This document shows positions 1 through 11,802 of a stretch of 64,000 bases of DNA, one piece after another. The DNA comes from Anaeramoeba flamelloides (Eukaryota > Metamonada > Anaeramoebidae). The stretch lies in contig JANTQA010000008.1 in NCBI GenBank assembly GCA_027625915.1, positions 1,691,001-1,755,000 of the forward strand, given 5' to 3'. Under the pieces are notes generated by a model. The model made no database searches. It worked only from the letters and a program-made list of their open reading frames with translations, and was not told the origin of the DNA. The position numbers were made by a program, and so were the translations under genes. Each line of letters begins with the position of its first letter. Position 1 is the first letter of the stretch.

Positions 1-983
1 TTTGTCAAAAAAATCTCTTCATTAATTATTTAATTTTTAAAAAAAAACGAATTTTTTAGCAACTAACATAGATTCGCCAAATAAATCTAAGAATTGATAT
101 TTTGTAACTTTTGAAGCCTGAATATTGATAATTCTTCCTTTAAATATTTTCGAAAAGTATCTTTATTTCAAAAATTCTTGGGTTTTGTATAATACAAAGT
201 ATCATTTATAATTGATAAGATCAACAAATAGTACTACTTTAATAATCGATTTTTGAGAGACATTTGTAACAAGGAGAACTAATGTGATTTACACCCAATA
301 AACACATATTTTAATCTTTGAATTCTCTTTTTGATACACTAACCCCTTAAGCTTGTTTTTTTTTTCTTCGTATTCAAATAAAAAGTCGAATTCAGTATTC
401 AGTATTATATCTTTGCCAAATTAAGTGATAAAAGTTACAATCAGTTTTGAAGTTTAATTCATTTATAACTGTAAAAGTATTAAATTATGAATTAAATTTG
501 ATTCATTTTTTTTTTTGGAATCAGAGAAAATTCACTTTAAAAATTGTTTCTACTTTTGAGAAAAAAATTTGAGATTTGATCCCACAGTTTAAGAATTTCT
601 TTTTTAATTGTAGAACTTGAAGAAATGATATCATATTTATTTATTGTTTATTACTGGTTTCTTTGATCGATTAATTTGTAAGACCTCTGGAAAAAAAAAT
701 AAAAAGTGTTTTTTAATTTGTATTACTGATCCAAATGTCAATAAATAAAAATAGTATTTTTTTTTGTGTTTTTAATTTGGATTTTAATACTTTAAAAGTA
801 AAATGAATAAAATTAGTTGATTTATTTATTTTTTTTCTTTCTTTTCCAATATTAATAAATTAAGAATAAATTGAAAAAAAAAAAAAAATAAATAAATTCT
901 GATTAAATATTATTCTTAAAAAATTAAAAACCCTAAATTACGTAATTTATTTTAATAAATAAAAAAAAAAAATAAATACAATA
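1..983. other. Intergenic, no gene seen
   Basis: AT-rich sequence with A and T tracts, lying 3' of the lipase/GTPase gene. It contains no convincing ORF, tRNA-like motif or clear repeat copy. A-rich runs just before the stop codon at 984-986 belong to the 3' flank of that gene. Confidence 0.6.
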
Positions 984-3900
984 TTAATCAGAATCTTCAA
1001 TACTGATTGAATCTAAATGTACTGATGAAAAAGAAGATGAATCATCATCCGAATCATCTGAATCATCCGAATCATCCGAATCATATGAATCATCCGAATC
1101 ATAGGAATCATCTGAATCATCTGAATCATCCGAATCATCCGAATCATCCGAATTATAGGAATCATCATTTAGAATTAAATTTGAACTTTCTATAAAAATT
1201 TCTTTATTAAATTTTTTAGTATTTTCTTTTTGAATATTCTGTGAAATTTTAAAAAATTCACAATTATTATTCTTAGTTTCTTTCTTCTCATTATATAATT
1301 TACCTTTAAAAATTTTCATTAATTTTTCTATGCCACGGTTTTTTGTATATTTATATTTTTTGGTTGTTTCTTGTATTAACCAATTTCTTATATTTTCAAT
1401 ATTCTTAATTTCAGGAATTTTCTCAAATTTTGAAGAATTTAAAAAACTTGTAAAATTGACATTAATATCTAATCTTCGAGATAATTTTTTATTTTCTTTT
1501 TTTAATATATACTTTTTGGTACCTTTCTTGTAAATTAAATCAGGATATAAATCAATTTTATTTAAACACACATAGATCGATTTTGTTTTATTTAATAAAG
1601 GAGTTAAGCATTTCTTTGCTGCTTGATCTACAACATCTGCTCGACCAACAAATATGTAAATTTTTGGGATGATGTTTAATAAATTAGTCAATTTTCTAGC
1701 TTGCTTATCGGGATCATAAAATCCAGGATAATCCAAAATGTAAATTCCGTTGCCTAACGTATAGCTAGAAATGGTTACAGTTCTTTCCTTATCGGTGATT
1801 CCCCTTTTGGTATCAAATCCAAATAATTTATTTATTAAAGTTGATTTACCGGCGTTTTGCATCCCAAGCACACCAATATACAATTTTTTATTTTGAATGG
1901 TATACAATTTTTTAATTAAAGGAATACACCTTAAAAATTTTATTAATAATTCTTGTGGGACTGAAGATAAATTATTAAATAATATAAAGTTTTTTAAAAA
2001 TTTTTTCATTTTTTTCTTTTTAAAGTTAATTGTTGAAAATCGTGAATAAAGTAAATTTATTAATTCATTTTCTGTGTATGAATCAATTCCGTTCACCCTT
2101 CCTTCATTTGTTTTATGATTTCCCCTTTCCCTTTCCCTTCCCCTTCCATTTTTCTTCTTTTTTTGTATTTTGTTTTCATTTTTCTTCTTAATTTGCTTTT
2201 CGTTTTGCTTTGGGTTTAATTTATCAAATTCTTTTATTAGGACATATAATCTATTTTTAAAAATACTAGTTTTGGGGAAAATATTGATTTTTTTCTTCAT
2301 TTTTGAAGAAATTTTCTTATTAAAATATGTTTCTTCTTTGATTCCTATTAATGATTTACTGCCTAATATTCCTGGGATGGACAATAAATTTAGAATAATT
2401 GGTGACATTCCAACCAAGTCTGAAATGTTTTTTAAATTGTCCAATGTTTTGTCATTTTTGTTTTCCTCCTCCCTCTCCCTTTCCCTCTCCCTTCCCTTCT
2501 CATTTTTATTCTCGTTACAAGCTTGTTTATCTTCTGGGTGTACATTATCAACGTTATAAGAGCCACTTAAATTATCATTGTTATAATTATCAAGATTAAA
2601 ATTTTCAAGTGAGTTTAGTAATACCTCATTGGTATTTGTTAGATTCAGATTAATTAAATTTAAAAATGAACAAAAAAATGATTTCCCATATTTTAATTGA
2701 TTTTTCAAAAAACCAATTTTATATTTTAATTCTAAATCCCCATTAAAAAATTCATAAATTAATTTTAATCTTGATTTAACTTCTTTAAAGCAAAAAGTCA
2801 ATTTAGTTAATGGCTGATTATAATATTTCTTAAAAGCGGGTATTAAAACACTTAATTGATTTGAAAAAATAATTTTTTCTAATTTTATTAAAATTTTGAT
2901 GATGATATAATTCGTTACATCTTCTTCTTTAAAATTTTCTTTCATTTTTTTTGATTTTGTATTATTTTTATTAATAAATTCTAAATCTTTTAATTTGCAA
3001 TTTAAAATGTAATTTATTTTGTTTGTTTTTTTATTTATATTATTATTTTTACTATTACTATTATTATTATTATTATTACTTTTTGGAAAATCAATGTCTT
3101 GATCATTGATACCATTTTCATTTTGATTAACATTACTAATAATTTCAAACATTGAAGAATTCCATGAATCATAAAATAATTGTTTTGAAATTATATTATT
3201 ATTATTATCATTATCAACATCATCTTTTTCATTGATTTCTTTGTTAAATTTTGGTTTGTTTTTTTGAATAATTGATTTCTCAATTGGCAAAAATCCAGTA
3301 AAATAACTTTTTAAATTAATTTCGATTTCATTAACATTCAAATTCAAATGTCTTTTTTGAAAAAATTCTTTTATTTTTCCGTTTTGTAAAATTTGGTTTT
3401 GATTAGCATTCTTATTCTCACTATTTTCATTATTAATGTTTTGATTTCTATCATATATAAAGGTTGGTCCTAATTCAAAACAAATAGAATTTTTATATTT
3501 GGAATATTTTTTTTTGATCAATGTTTCATCTATTAAAGCTATCCCATCAAATTTAATAGGCGTGTTTACATCATTCATCGACCATTTCTCTTTATAAATA
3601 TGGCTGATATAGGATAGATTTTGACCAAAAATATAAATTTGATGATATTCAAGATATTGGTTTGAAATTTGTTGATTAATTTTAATTTTTTGTTGGATAA
3701 TTACTTTTGTAATTTTTGGTTGGAGATCATGAATAGAATTAGAGAATTTTAAAGAATAATCTTTATTATGTTTGTTCGAAATCTTATAATGTTTAATGAC
3801 ATAATTCAAATAATTTGACATTGAATGATCTAATAAAGACGACTTGATTAAATCCTCTATTTTATATTTTTCTAAAATTATATTGGTATTAAAGGTATCC

Positions 3901-6900
3901 ATTGTTGAGATTTTGATTTTTGATGGTATTTTTAAAAAGATATATCTACCCATTGGAGAATAATTTTTTAATTCAAATTCTTCCTTTAATTTCCCAAGAG
4001 TTTTTAATGGTAAATGGATTGAATTATGAAGTGAGAAATCATTTAAAGCAATTTCTCCATTTAATTTTAAAATCTTTTGAATTGATCTACTCAGTTTATT
4101 AATTGATTTTTGGAAACTTGATGAAAGTTCAACTTGGAATGACAATTGGAGGTATTTTTCAATTTCAGAAATTAAATATGGAAGGCCATCAGTTTGTATT
4201 TGGATATTTAATAATTGGTTTGGTAAATTTGTATCTTTTAAGAAACTAATTAATTTATTTTCACAATAAATTGGTGATCCAAAACTGATTGAATAAATTT
4301 TATCTTGATCATAATCATTTAAAAAATTTTTTATCATATAATAAGTTGAAATTGCACAAACATGAGAAAGAGATCCATCTATTGGTTTTAATAATTGATT
4401 ATTGATAAAATAAAGAGGTTGGTTGTTTTTTATTTTGGAAAAATGTATAAGGTTAATATTTTCATTTAAAAGAAGAAACTATTTTGTATTTTATTCATAA
4501 TGAAAAATTGATGAAAAATTAATGAAATTTCAAGAACATTAACAAGTTTGAGGCAATAAATTACATTTTTAAAGAAAATGAAAATGAAATTGAAAACTCT
4601 TTAAATAAAGAAGAATAATTACTTAAATCAAAAGGTAATAATCAAACAAAATTAAATTTCAAAAAAATCCCATCATTTGCTATTTTAAATTTCTAAAGGA
4701 TTAAATTTCTTCAATTTAAAACAAATTGTTTTCTAAAAGTAAATAGTCAATTTAATTCGACTTGTCTAATTTCTGGTTCTTTTGTAACTCTCTAAATTTG
4801 ACAGGGTAAGGATTTTGTATCATTCTAGAGATAGAATAACTTATTTGAGAATAGAAAAAAATGAAAAAAAAAATCTTCAAGATCTCAAAAAGCGCCAAAG
4901 AGCAACACTTCAAATCCAACATAGTTGTTTTCAAAATGATAAATCACAACCATATTTATTCGAAATTGAGTGTCGTTCTTTTGTATTTTTTTCTAAAAAA
5001 TGTACTTGTTTTTGATTGTTGATTTTTTGAGATCGATTGTACATCACAGGTTGGTTAGTTTTTGACTGTTATTAGGCAATCAAAATAAAATTACAAAATT
5101 TTTTTAATTCATTTCAGAAAAATATTTTTCACCATAATGACTCAAGATAATCTTTTTTCAAATTTCAGAGATTGTAAACCTTAAAGAGTTAGTCAAAAAT
5201 ATTTATTTTCTAATTATTCTCAAATCTGTATCTAGCTAGATATATCTGGGAAGAAATGAATCTTAACAAATTAATATTTGCTATTAAATATGAAAATTTT
5301 TGTTCTTGTATTTATGAAATGGGAATTATATCAATGATATTAAATTAATACTAACAAATCGTTCAATGCTATTTTATCATGTAAGAATTCCAAAAGTTAA
5401 TAATTATTTAATAAATTATTGTAAAGTGTTTTAAATAAACTAAATACCAAAATTGAACACAATTAAAACAGTTGAAAGAATAACAATAATACTACCATTT
5501 CATTTCAATTTGAAAATAATTTTGAATTTAGGAACTATTTTCCATTTTTTGCGCTTTTCTGTTTTTCTTTCATTTTCTTTTTTCCACTTTAATAAGCAGT
5601 TTCGTTAGATCGGAAAAATTTTTTTACAATGATTGATAGAAGGTTAATGTTTAGTTAAATAGAAGACAATTAGTAGATAGGTTTCTAACCTTTGATCGAT
5701 CAATAATTATTAATTAAATTTCAGCAAAATTAGTAATGATCATTTTCGGGAGAAGGTGCCGATTTGGACCAGGTGATACTGTTTAATTCGAATATACGTT
5801 TGAAAATTTTTGGTTCATTTTTCATTCTGTCAAATTTATTTACCATGAGTTTGATTAAAGCATTCTATTGAGTTTAAATGTTCAAGAAACATTTTTAAAA
5901 TTAGTTAGATCTTTAAAATAGTCTTTATCAAGAACTGTTTTAAAAATAGAGTTATAAATTTTACACTATTGGAAATTGACAATTCAACCAAAATTTTTTT
6001 ATAATTTTTTAGAATTTAACAGTATTCTCATAAAAGTAATCATTTAATGTACGTTTTAAAACGTATTGATGTATTTGAAGCAAAAAAAAAAAAAATTCGA
6101 CAAAAGTACAATTTTGGAATTTAAAAAAGACAATTTTATCATTTTAAAAAATAGCAATTTCAGTTTTTTATTTGAATAACTAAAGTCAGGTTTCAAACAA
6201 AAAGAAAAAAATAAAATTGCGTGAGTAGGACCACAAAATTTTCTAAATATGGTTTAAATATGATAAAAAATCATTTGAGATTGAAACAAAAAATGTATTA
6301 ATTTGGAAATAAACCTTTGGCAAATCGAGTAAATTGCATTTGTTGCAAACTTTTTTTTGAATTCTAAGTCTTCATGAAGTTGAAGATGTACATCGTTTTA
6401 GTTTGGTTTTCTTAAACTCTTTGGTTGAAATTTCCAACAACAACAACAACAACAGCAATGTAAATTGAGATCTTTTATTTGTTTTTTTCGAATTGGTCAT
6501 TTTAGAATTAAAAAAAATTGACTGTTAAAAAAAAATGCTTTTTAAAAAGAGATAATTTTGTTCTTATTGAGTTACAATGCTATTAGATTATGGGGTGTGT
6601 TAGTGATCATTTTTGTGAGAATATGACCAATTTGCAATTGGCCACCTTCTTGCGAAAATGGTCTATTCAATTTTTTGGTCGCTGTACTCTAAAACCCCAC
6701 TAACCGCCCCTTAAAAATACACCTATGAAGATATTTCCTCAATTGGTTTTTCATTTAGGTAAGTTATTTATACTTTTGTACTAATAACCCAGTAAAATTC
6801 AATAATTTACCTTATAAACCAATAATATTCTCTTCATCTCTATTTGTGGTAAGTGGATATTTACAAAAGAACTAAAAAATAAAAATCAAAAAAAACTCTA

Positions 6901-7206
6901 TCCTTTTTTTAAAAAAAATTGTTTTTGCTCTGTGATTAAAATCTCGTAAGAGACTTTAACCAAAATTAAAGAGTATCGTTTGTAGTTTTTTTGAAGAATT
7001 CATTTGGAATGCCAAGTCCCTTAATTGTTTGATTTTATCCAAACAAAATCGGGAAAAAAAATTGAAAGAGTAATTTTTCACAACCAACCTACCAACCAAC
7101 CTTATGAAAGTCTTTCGTAAACAACAAGAATACAGTTTGTTTTGTTTCTTGGGTAAGTGTATTTAGATTTATCAGACGATTTGAAAAAAACTAAAACAAC
7201 AAGACG

Positions 7207-7242
<36 letters not shown>

Positions 7243-8069
7243 AAAATGATTGTTACTTAATGAATGCCCACAAAAAATGATTTTCCTTCCCTTTGACATT
7301 TTTAAAAATTCAAAAATCGGCAAGGAGGAAACTAAACGAAACAACCCTGGGTGTATTGAACTTTCGAATTCTGCACATTTCTGGATTGAGTTGTGAAAAA
7401 TTTGTTGGTGGATCGGTGAATTTACCCAATTTTGGTTTTGCTGTGCGCCTTTTAACTCAGAGACTAAATTAAAAGGGTTTTGAATTTGGAAGGAAATATA
7501 AAGTTCTTGTGGGTTTTGTGCAATGAGAATTCGTAAATCACATTCTTTGGAGAGATTAATTTTTTGGAAATTATGCTTTCTTTTGTGACTTTCCAAAAAG
7601 GATTCAATTTCGTTTGTGTTTTTGAAAATTGCCTGAGAGCATAACACTGCATTATTAATCATCTGTTTGTCATGCATAGATTTTAATTTACTGAATTTTT
7701 TTTGATAAATTAGGACTTCATGTTCGATGTTTGTTGCTTTTTTAAAGAGAGCATGAAAATTTAAAAAAAAAACAAATTGAAAAAAGAAAAAAAAAAAAAT
7801 TTAGAGGAACAATGCTAAGATACTTGCCTTGTGAGTGAATTTATTTTTTAAAACAAAGACACAAACTAATCTTTTAATTGGCGGAACAAGGAAAGGAACA
7901 AACGTAATGGTAAACACTCGTGGAATGAAAAGAGCAATTGATGCAGGCCTTCATGATAAGAGCAAAAGGATTGTTTACAATCGTTACAATAGAAAACAGC
8001 TAATTCTTCTTTTTGATCGCCTAAACAGGTTTTACAAAAGACAGACGAATTTAGTGTCTGCTTACTCAT
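984..8069 (-). CDS. B-box / class 3 lipase-like / G-domain fusion protein, three exons
   Basis: Exons at 8069-7904, 7736-7257 and 4378-984 join in phase (4041 nt, 1346 aa). Exon 1 starts MSKQTLNSS and encodes a B-box-like zinc finger (CxxC, CxxC, FCSYHEGLH, residues 12-52). Exon 2 gives a helical linker, then class 3 lipase features: IHPGLF and IIFCGHSL with the presumed nucleophile Ser214. Exon 3 continues that motif as NGSLSHVCA and then FGSP (about 248-251), as expected of an alpha/beta hydrolase. A long Asn/Lys-rich region follows. The G domain comes last: P-loop GMQNAGKST near 1050, a Thr-rich switch, DYPG near 1100, NKID near 1154. The C-terminus is an Asp/Ser repeat tail. The fifth position of the GxSxG elbow is Asn, so lipase activity is uncertain. 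Lipase and G-domain assignments come from motifs; the joint function is unknown. Exon 3 alone reads as a 1117-aa ORF from an internal ATG at 4337, but that start would remove the lipase nucleophile. Confidence 0.75.
4655..5144 (+). mobile_element. Family A element, 5'-truncated copy
   Basis: Aligns along its length with the right three quarters of the complete element at 15892-16569. Shared landmarks are AAGCGCCAAAGAGC, CATAGTTGTTTTCA and the end CACCATAATGACTC. The left end and the outer TIR bases are gone. It retains the internal hairpin formed by the AAGCGCCAAAGAGC and GTCGTTCTTTTG segments. It lies inside intron 2 of the lipase/GTPase gene. Confidence 0.7.
5500..5770 (+). repeat. Family B, diverged copy
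   Basis: Shares the core TCTAACCTTTGATCGAT and the flanking AGAAG...TTAGT context with the better-preserved copies at 24075-24575 and 56415-56925. More diverged than those and only about half length. Located in intron 2 of the lipase/GTPase gene. Confidence 0.5.
6585..6720. repeat. Imperfect foldback
   Basis: Centred on CCAATTTGCAATTGG near 6640. The arms ATTTTTGTGAGAA and TTCTTGCGAAAAT pair, and GGGGT/ACCCC-type ends follow outside. A stretch at about 5735-5775 (GATCATTTTCGGGAGAAGG) resembles one arm, which suggests an interspersed foldback family rather than a lone hairpin. Confidence 0.4.
7737..7903 (-). other. Intron 1 of the B-box/lipase/GTPase gene
   Basis: A 167-bp GT-AG intron. The donor follows codon ...CCA TTA C, and the acceptor AG at 7738-7737 precedes CA ACA AAC, which restores a Pro codon. 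Splicing removes the stop at the end of the exon 1 reading frame and fuses the B-box to a helical linker. Phase matches on both sides. Confidence 0.6.
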
Positions 8070-8156
8070 TTGAAAAAATGAAAAAAAAAAAAAATAACTT
8101 CAGAATTGGGTTTTTTCAAATAGAATGTATATGATTTTGAATATTTAAAGCAAATA

Positions 8157-8640
8157 ATGAATACAATTAGTTCTAAATTGTTTTATTGTAATTATGTTAA
8201 TTCTTCTCCTTTTTGTTCCAAGTACAAAAATCTAACCTATTTTCCAATTGTTTTAAAAAAATGTGATTTTTGTTTGAAAGAAGATGGAAATCTTATTGCT
8301 TGGAAAGGAAGTGTTCAAAAATTACTTTTAAATATTAAACCATTTAGTTACAAAATTGCCCAAACACATAAAATCTACTTAATTTCAAAAAATTTCAATA
8401 AAGATTTTAAACTTGAAAAAAATATATTTTTTTGATTGAAAGAACAGTTCAAACCCATTTTTTCTTTTTATATCAATAAAAAATCTGAGAAAAAGAAGCA
8501 AACAAAATGAAAAATTTTCCTCAAAGACTTTTTTAAAATCAGGAAAATTCAAGTTAGAATCTAAAGAAATATTTTTGTTTTGATTATTTTTCATCAAATA
8601 CTTATTAGCGCAATCTAAAGTCATTCAGTAAGTTAGCAAT
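8157..8640 (+). pseudogene. Possible RCC1/BTB-type gene remnant
   Basis: An ATG-started 92-aa frame (8157-8435) contains CDFCLKEDGNLIAWKGS and KIAQTHKIYLISK, which resemble the repeat style of RCC1-like proteins of amoeboid metamonads. Further on, around 8535-8625, a frame interrupted by one stop reads FIKYLLAQSKVIQ, reminiscent of the BTB HKxLLxxRSxxF motif, and it ends at a good donor GTAAGT. The fragment is divergent from the B-box gene with only 87 bp between starts. No intact gene can be built, and the family assignment is tentative. Confidence 0.25.
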
Positions 8641-10085
8641 AAATTCAAAAATTAAAGGTATTGATAATTTCAATCGACTTCATTATTATTTTGCTATTAA
8701 TTTTTACTTATTTTCCCACAAACAAAATTAATTCAAATTAATAATTCTAATGAAAAAATAACTATTAAATATCCTCAAATAACTGATTTTAATAATAAAA
8801 GTCCGGTTTTTTATACCCTGAATAATTGAAAAAAAAATATTAAAATCTATTAACTTTCAAGAAATTAATAATAAATTATTGAAAATAGTAAAGATTCGTT
8901 ATTGTATATCTCCAAGGATTCAATATTTGATTTATTTTGATTGTATTTTTAAAATAAAATTAAGATTAAAGTTTCAAGGTTATTTGCTCAGAAAAATTCA
9001 CCAAATTTACTAAAAGTGAGATTTCTTAAAAATAAAAATTTTTTCTTTTTTATTTTTCAAAAATCAAAAATCTAAACCAAAAAAGAGATCAGATCTTTTT
9101 CACTGAAAATTTAATTGGGAAAAAATGAACTCTTTTTAAAAATATTAAATCATTTCTCTAAAGTTGAAACATGATTTTGTTTATCAGGTTTAAGTAAATA
9201 GTTTTGTATACAAGTATTTTATACCTTTGGTTAACAATAAATATGATTTACTATCTCCTTAAGGAATTTTGTGTAAACATGTATTAACCTTTAATTAAAG
9301 TACCTACAATTAAAAATAAATCATATGGTGAACCAAGTTATCAAATTCTTCTAAAAAATCTTATATATAAAATTGTTCAAAAAAATTATTTATAGATTAT
9401 TTTCTAAGTATTATAATTAATAGATATAATTTAAGTTATGCTTTTTTTTTTTTACTTCATTTTACCATTTCTAAAGAAAGAAGGGAAAATAATAATATTT
9501 ATGTATTAGATTATTCATATTTAGAATCTACAAAAGTAAATATTAATTTCAATTTTTTAATTTCAAAGATTAACTCAATAATTTTTATCACCAAAAGAAA
9601 TATACTCATATATTTTATTTCTTTTTAGTAGAAATAGTTATATTTTTAATGTATCTCAATATATGAAAACACTAACTTTATAAAAAAAAAATTGAACTTT
9701 GTTTCAGTCAAAGGTGCCCAGCTAAAAATGAAAATATTCATTTATTTGTTCAAAAAATTGGAAAATTCTCAAAACAGATAAACGAAAAGTAAAAGCAATT
9801 CAGTTTTGCCCATTATTAAATATAATTACATTTTACCTGGAAGTACAATTATACACATACCCTAAACAGTATTGTATTAGAAAACAATGTTGAAGGAACC
9901 TTTAGCTGGGATTTGGGGGTTTCAAACCTCAAAAGGTAAAAGCTAAAATCGATTTTTTACATATAACACAAACATCATACTTTTTTATTTCGTAGTAGAT
10001 TTATATCATTCACCTGAACTATAAGCATACTTAAAAAGAAAATGGGGTCTATATTTCATCATGAACTTTTGATTTTCGAAACTTT
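8641..10085. other. Intergenic with decayed patches
   Basis: No intact gene. Short coding-like patches occur near 9300-9395 (VPTIKNKSYGEPSYQ) and 9450-9545 (ISKERRENNNIYVLDY), perhaps further remains of the 8.2-kb relic. A family D end, CAGTCAAAGGTGCCCAGC, lies at 9704, with a weak inverted match CTTTAGCTGGG near 9899. The rest is featureless AT-rich DNA. Confidence 0.4.
9692..9925. mobile_element. Family D, partial or degenerate copy
   Basis: Starts with ACTTTGTTTCAGTCAAAGG, the same end as the element at 59500-60005 and the fragment at 23126. A degenerate inverted counterpart (CTTTAGCTGGG near 9899) may mark the other end. The interior has no ORF. Confidence 0.4.
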
Positions 10086-10196
10086 TACAGTCTTTCCAAG
10101 TCTACATAAAATTTTAAATAAAACAGATTTCAGTTTTCCATTCTTATTTTCCATTTTCAAAAAATTCGAAAATAAGAGTTATTATTTATAAAAAAT

Positions 10197-10557
10197 TAAG
10201 GACTATCTGAATTTTATGCTCTGTGGGTATTGAAATACAATACAGTAAATAGATTAAGACCTTTAAAATACAAGGAATTGAGGGAAAGTCAAAAAATTGC
10301 CAATTTTTAGCAATTTAAGATTTTGACTAAAATCATTTATTGATCCAAAAACTATTCGAAAAATCCCAACAAAGCAAGCCAAAAATAAAAAGCTATTTTT
10401 TTTGATATTAGGAAAATGTCACTCCACTTTCTTTTCAAATGGGTGACTACACTCAACACAATCTCTAACATACTTCAATATAAAGTGGAGTGACATTTTC
10501 CCAATATCATTTTGGAAGTCGTAAATTTTGAGAGATAATTTTTGGATTTGACGAAGG
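10197..10557 (+). repeat. Family E, copy 1
   Basis: Nearly identical to 28163-28527 by eye, over about 360 bp. Both begin TAAGGACTATCTGAATTTTA and run through GGAAAGTCAAAAAATTGCC and ATTTATTGATCC. A shorter, more diverged match to the first 60 bp lies at about 56326-56385. It carries a nested 105-bp TIR element. Confidence 0.8.
10404..10508. mobile_element. 105-bp miniature TIR element nested in family E, copy 1
   Basis: Near-perfect 27-28 bp inverted ends, GATATTAGGAAAATGTCACT... and ...AGTGACATTTTCCCAATATC, flank about 50 bp of unrelated sequence. The same structure occupies the same place in family E copy 2 (about 28371-28476). Confidence 0.65.
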
Positions 10558-11802
10558 GATTTTTTTTTTCAATTTCGTGAAGGATCTGAAATTTTGGTAA
10601 TGCTATTTTGAAGTCTTGAATTGGTTTTGTGCTTTAAATAATTTACAAAAGAGTTTTTTTTTTTGTTTATTTTTTGTTCTAACTTTTAAATTTTTTTTTA
10701 ATTTGGAAAAACACAAACATTTTTTCAAAGGAACAAAAAACCATCAATTGGGATTTTATATTTTGGGTTTGTTGTGTAGAAAGGGTATAGAAACAACAAT
10801 TAAAACCCCATTTCCCAACACAAAAAGATCAAAGCAATTACCATTAAAGACTAAAATTTCTCTATTTTACCAATTCATCAAGTTTGTGGTTGAGATAGCA
10901 TTACAAAAGTAAAAAATATTAAAGGCACTGTCTAAAGGAATGCTTGTTAAGTTTCTCAAACCACCACCTAATGTTAAACAACCCGATCAGTTGATTTCGA
11001 GGTATTGTAACTTTGTTGGGAGAATTACTCAACTACCCCTAACAAAACTCTCAAAAAAAAAATAGTAAAGGAAATAGAATGGGTTTCAAGATCCCAAAGA
11101 TCGAAAAAAAAAAAAAAAAAAGTCCAGAAACCTAATCAATGCACTTAGCTTATAAATACCCAACGAAATAAAATTAACCCAAAAAATTTTTTTCAGTATC
11201 AAAAAAACCAATTTAGAGACACCAGAGAAGAAAGCAAGGAATTCTTTATTTTTTCAAGAATACTATCAAGATTTGTCAAGAGAAAATAACAAAGATGTTA
11301 AATTCAACCTAAAAATGGATTTGCCAAACTCAAAATTTTCCAAAAAACACCCTAAATTTTATAGTTAGCAAGATCTATAAGATCAAGTTTCTTTTAAGCC
11401 CATAAATATGTTTCTACACTTAAAAATAGTATCCACCGAGCATACAATTCTGATAATCCTTAATAATAAATGAGCTATTATTCAAATTTTTGAGAAACAT
11501 CAAAAAAAAATAAATTTTTGAAGATTCATGAAGAACTTTAAAATATTGTTCAAAAAAAGTAAATTTTTAAAGATCAGTCAAAATTGATATTTTTTTTAAG
11601 CTTTTTTGGGCTGATAATTTTTAAATTTAATAGGATCTTGAATTATTTTTTAAATTTTTCTAAATGTGAATAATGGCTCATTTATTGAAATTGTTTTTTG
11701 AATAATAACTCTTATTTCCGAATTTTTTTAATGTGGAAAATAAGAATAGAAAAATCAATTCTGTTTTATTTAAAATTTTATGGTAGACTTGGAACGGCTG
11801 TA

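Larger units (their letters stand above)
4379..7256 (-). other. Intron 2 (2.9 kb) of the B-box/lipase/GTPase gene, repeat-filled
   Basis: The donor GTAACA follows GGG CAT TCA TTA A (Gly-His-Ser-Leu). The acceptor ATAG precedes AT GGA TCT, so the join reads GHSLNGSLSHVCA, a continuous lipase elbow and following helix. No missing residues are needed, so no hidden exon is expected. The intron holds a truncated family A element (about 4655-5144), a diverged family B copy (about 5500-5770), a foldback near 6585-6720, and an A30 tract at 7210-7239 close to the donor. Small ORFs inside it are chance. Confidence 0.7.
10086..11802. mobile_element. 1.7-kb TIR element (mariner-like ends), no transposase
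   Basis: Inverted arms of about 105-110 bp at 10086-10195 and 11692-11802. The outer ends are TACAG and CTGTA, consistent with a TA target site and Tc1/mariner-type termini. Both arms share TTCCAAGTCTAC and CTTATTTTCC-type blocks in opposite orientation. The inside holds family E (10197-10557) and a family F-like block (about 11320-11470). The only long frame inside (10616-10912, 98 aa) has no recognisable transposase motif, so this is a non-autonomous element or a nest of elements. Confidence 0.55.

Noticed and set aside
1007-1195. Plus-strand frame of repeated Asn-His-Pro/Leu units
   Set aside because: Antisense shadow of the Asp/Ser repeat tail of the minus-strand GTPase; low complexity and no independent support.
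4752-5015. Short frames on both strands
   Set aside because: They lie in the truncated family A element inside an intron and are not conserved as frames in the complete copy at 15892-16569.
7835-8134. 99-codon plus-strand frame
   Set aside because: Antisense to the B-box exon and first intron; the minus strand has the zinc-binding pattern and splice signals.
10616-10912. 98-codon frame as a transposase remnant
   Set aside because: No catalytic or DNA-binding motif, no ATG-supported domain and absent from the related locus at 28 kb.
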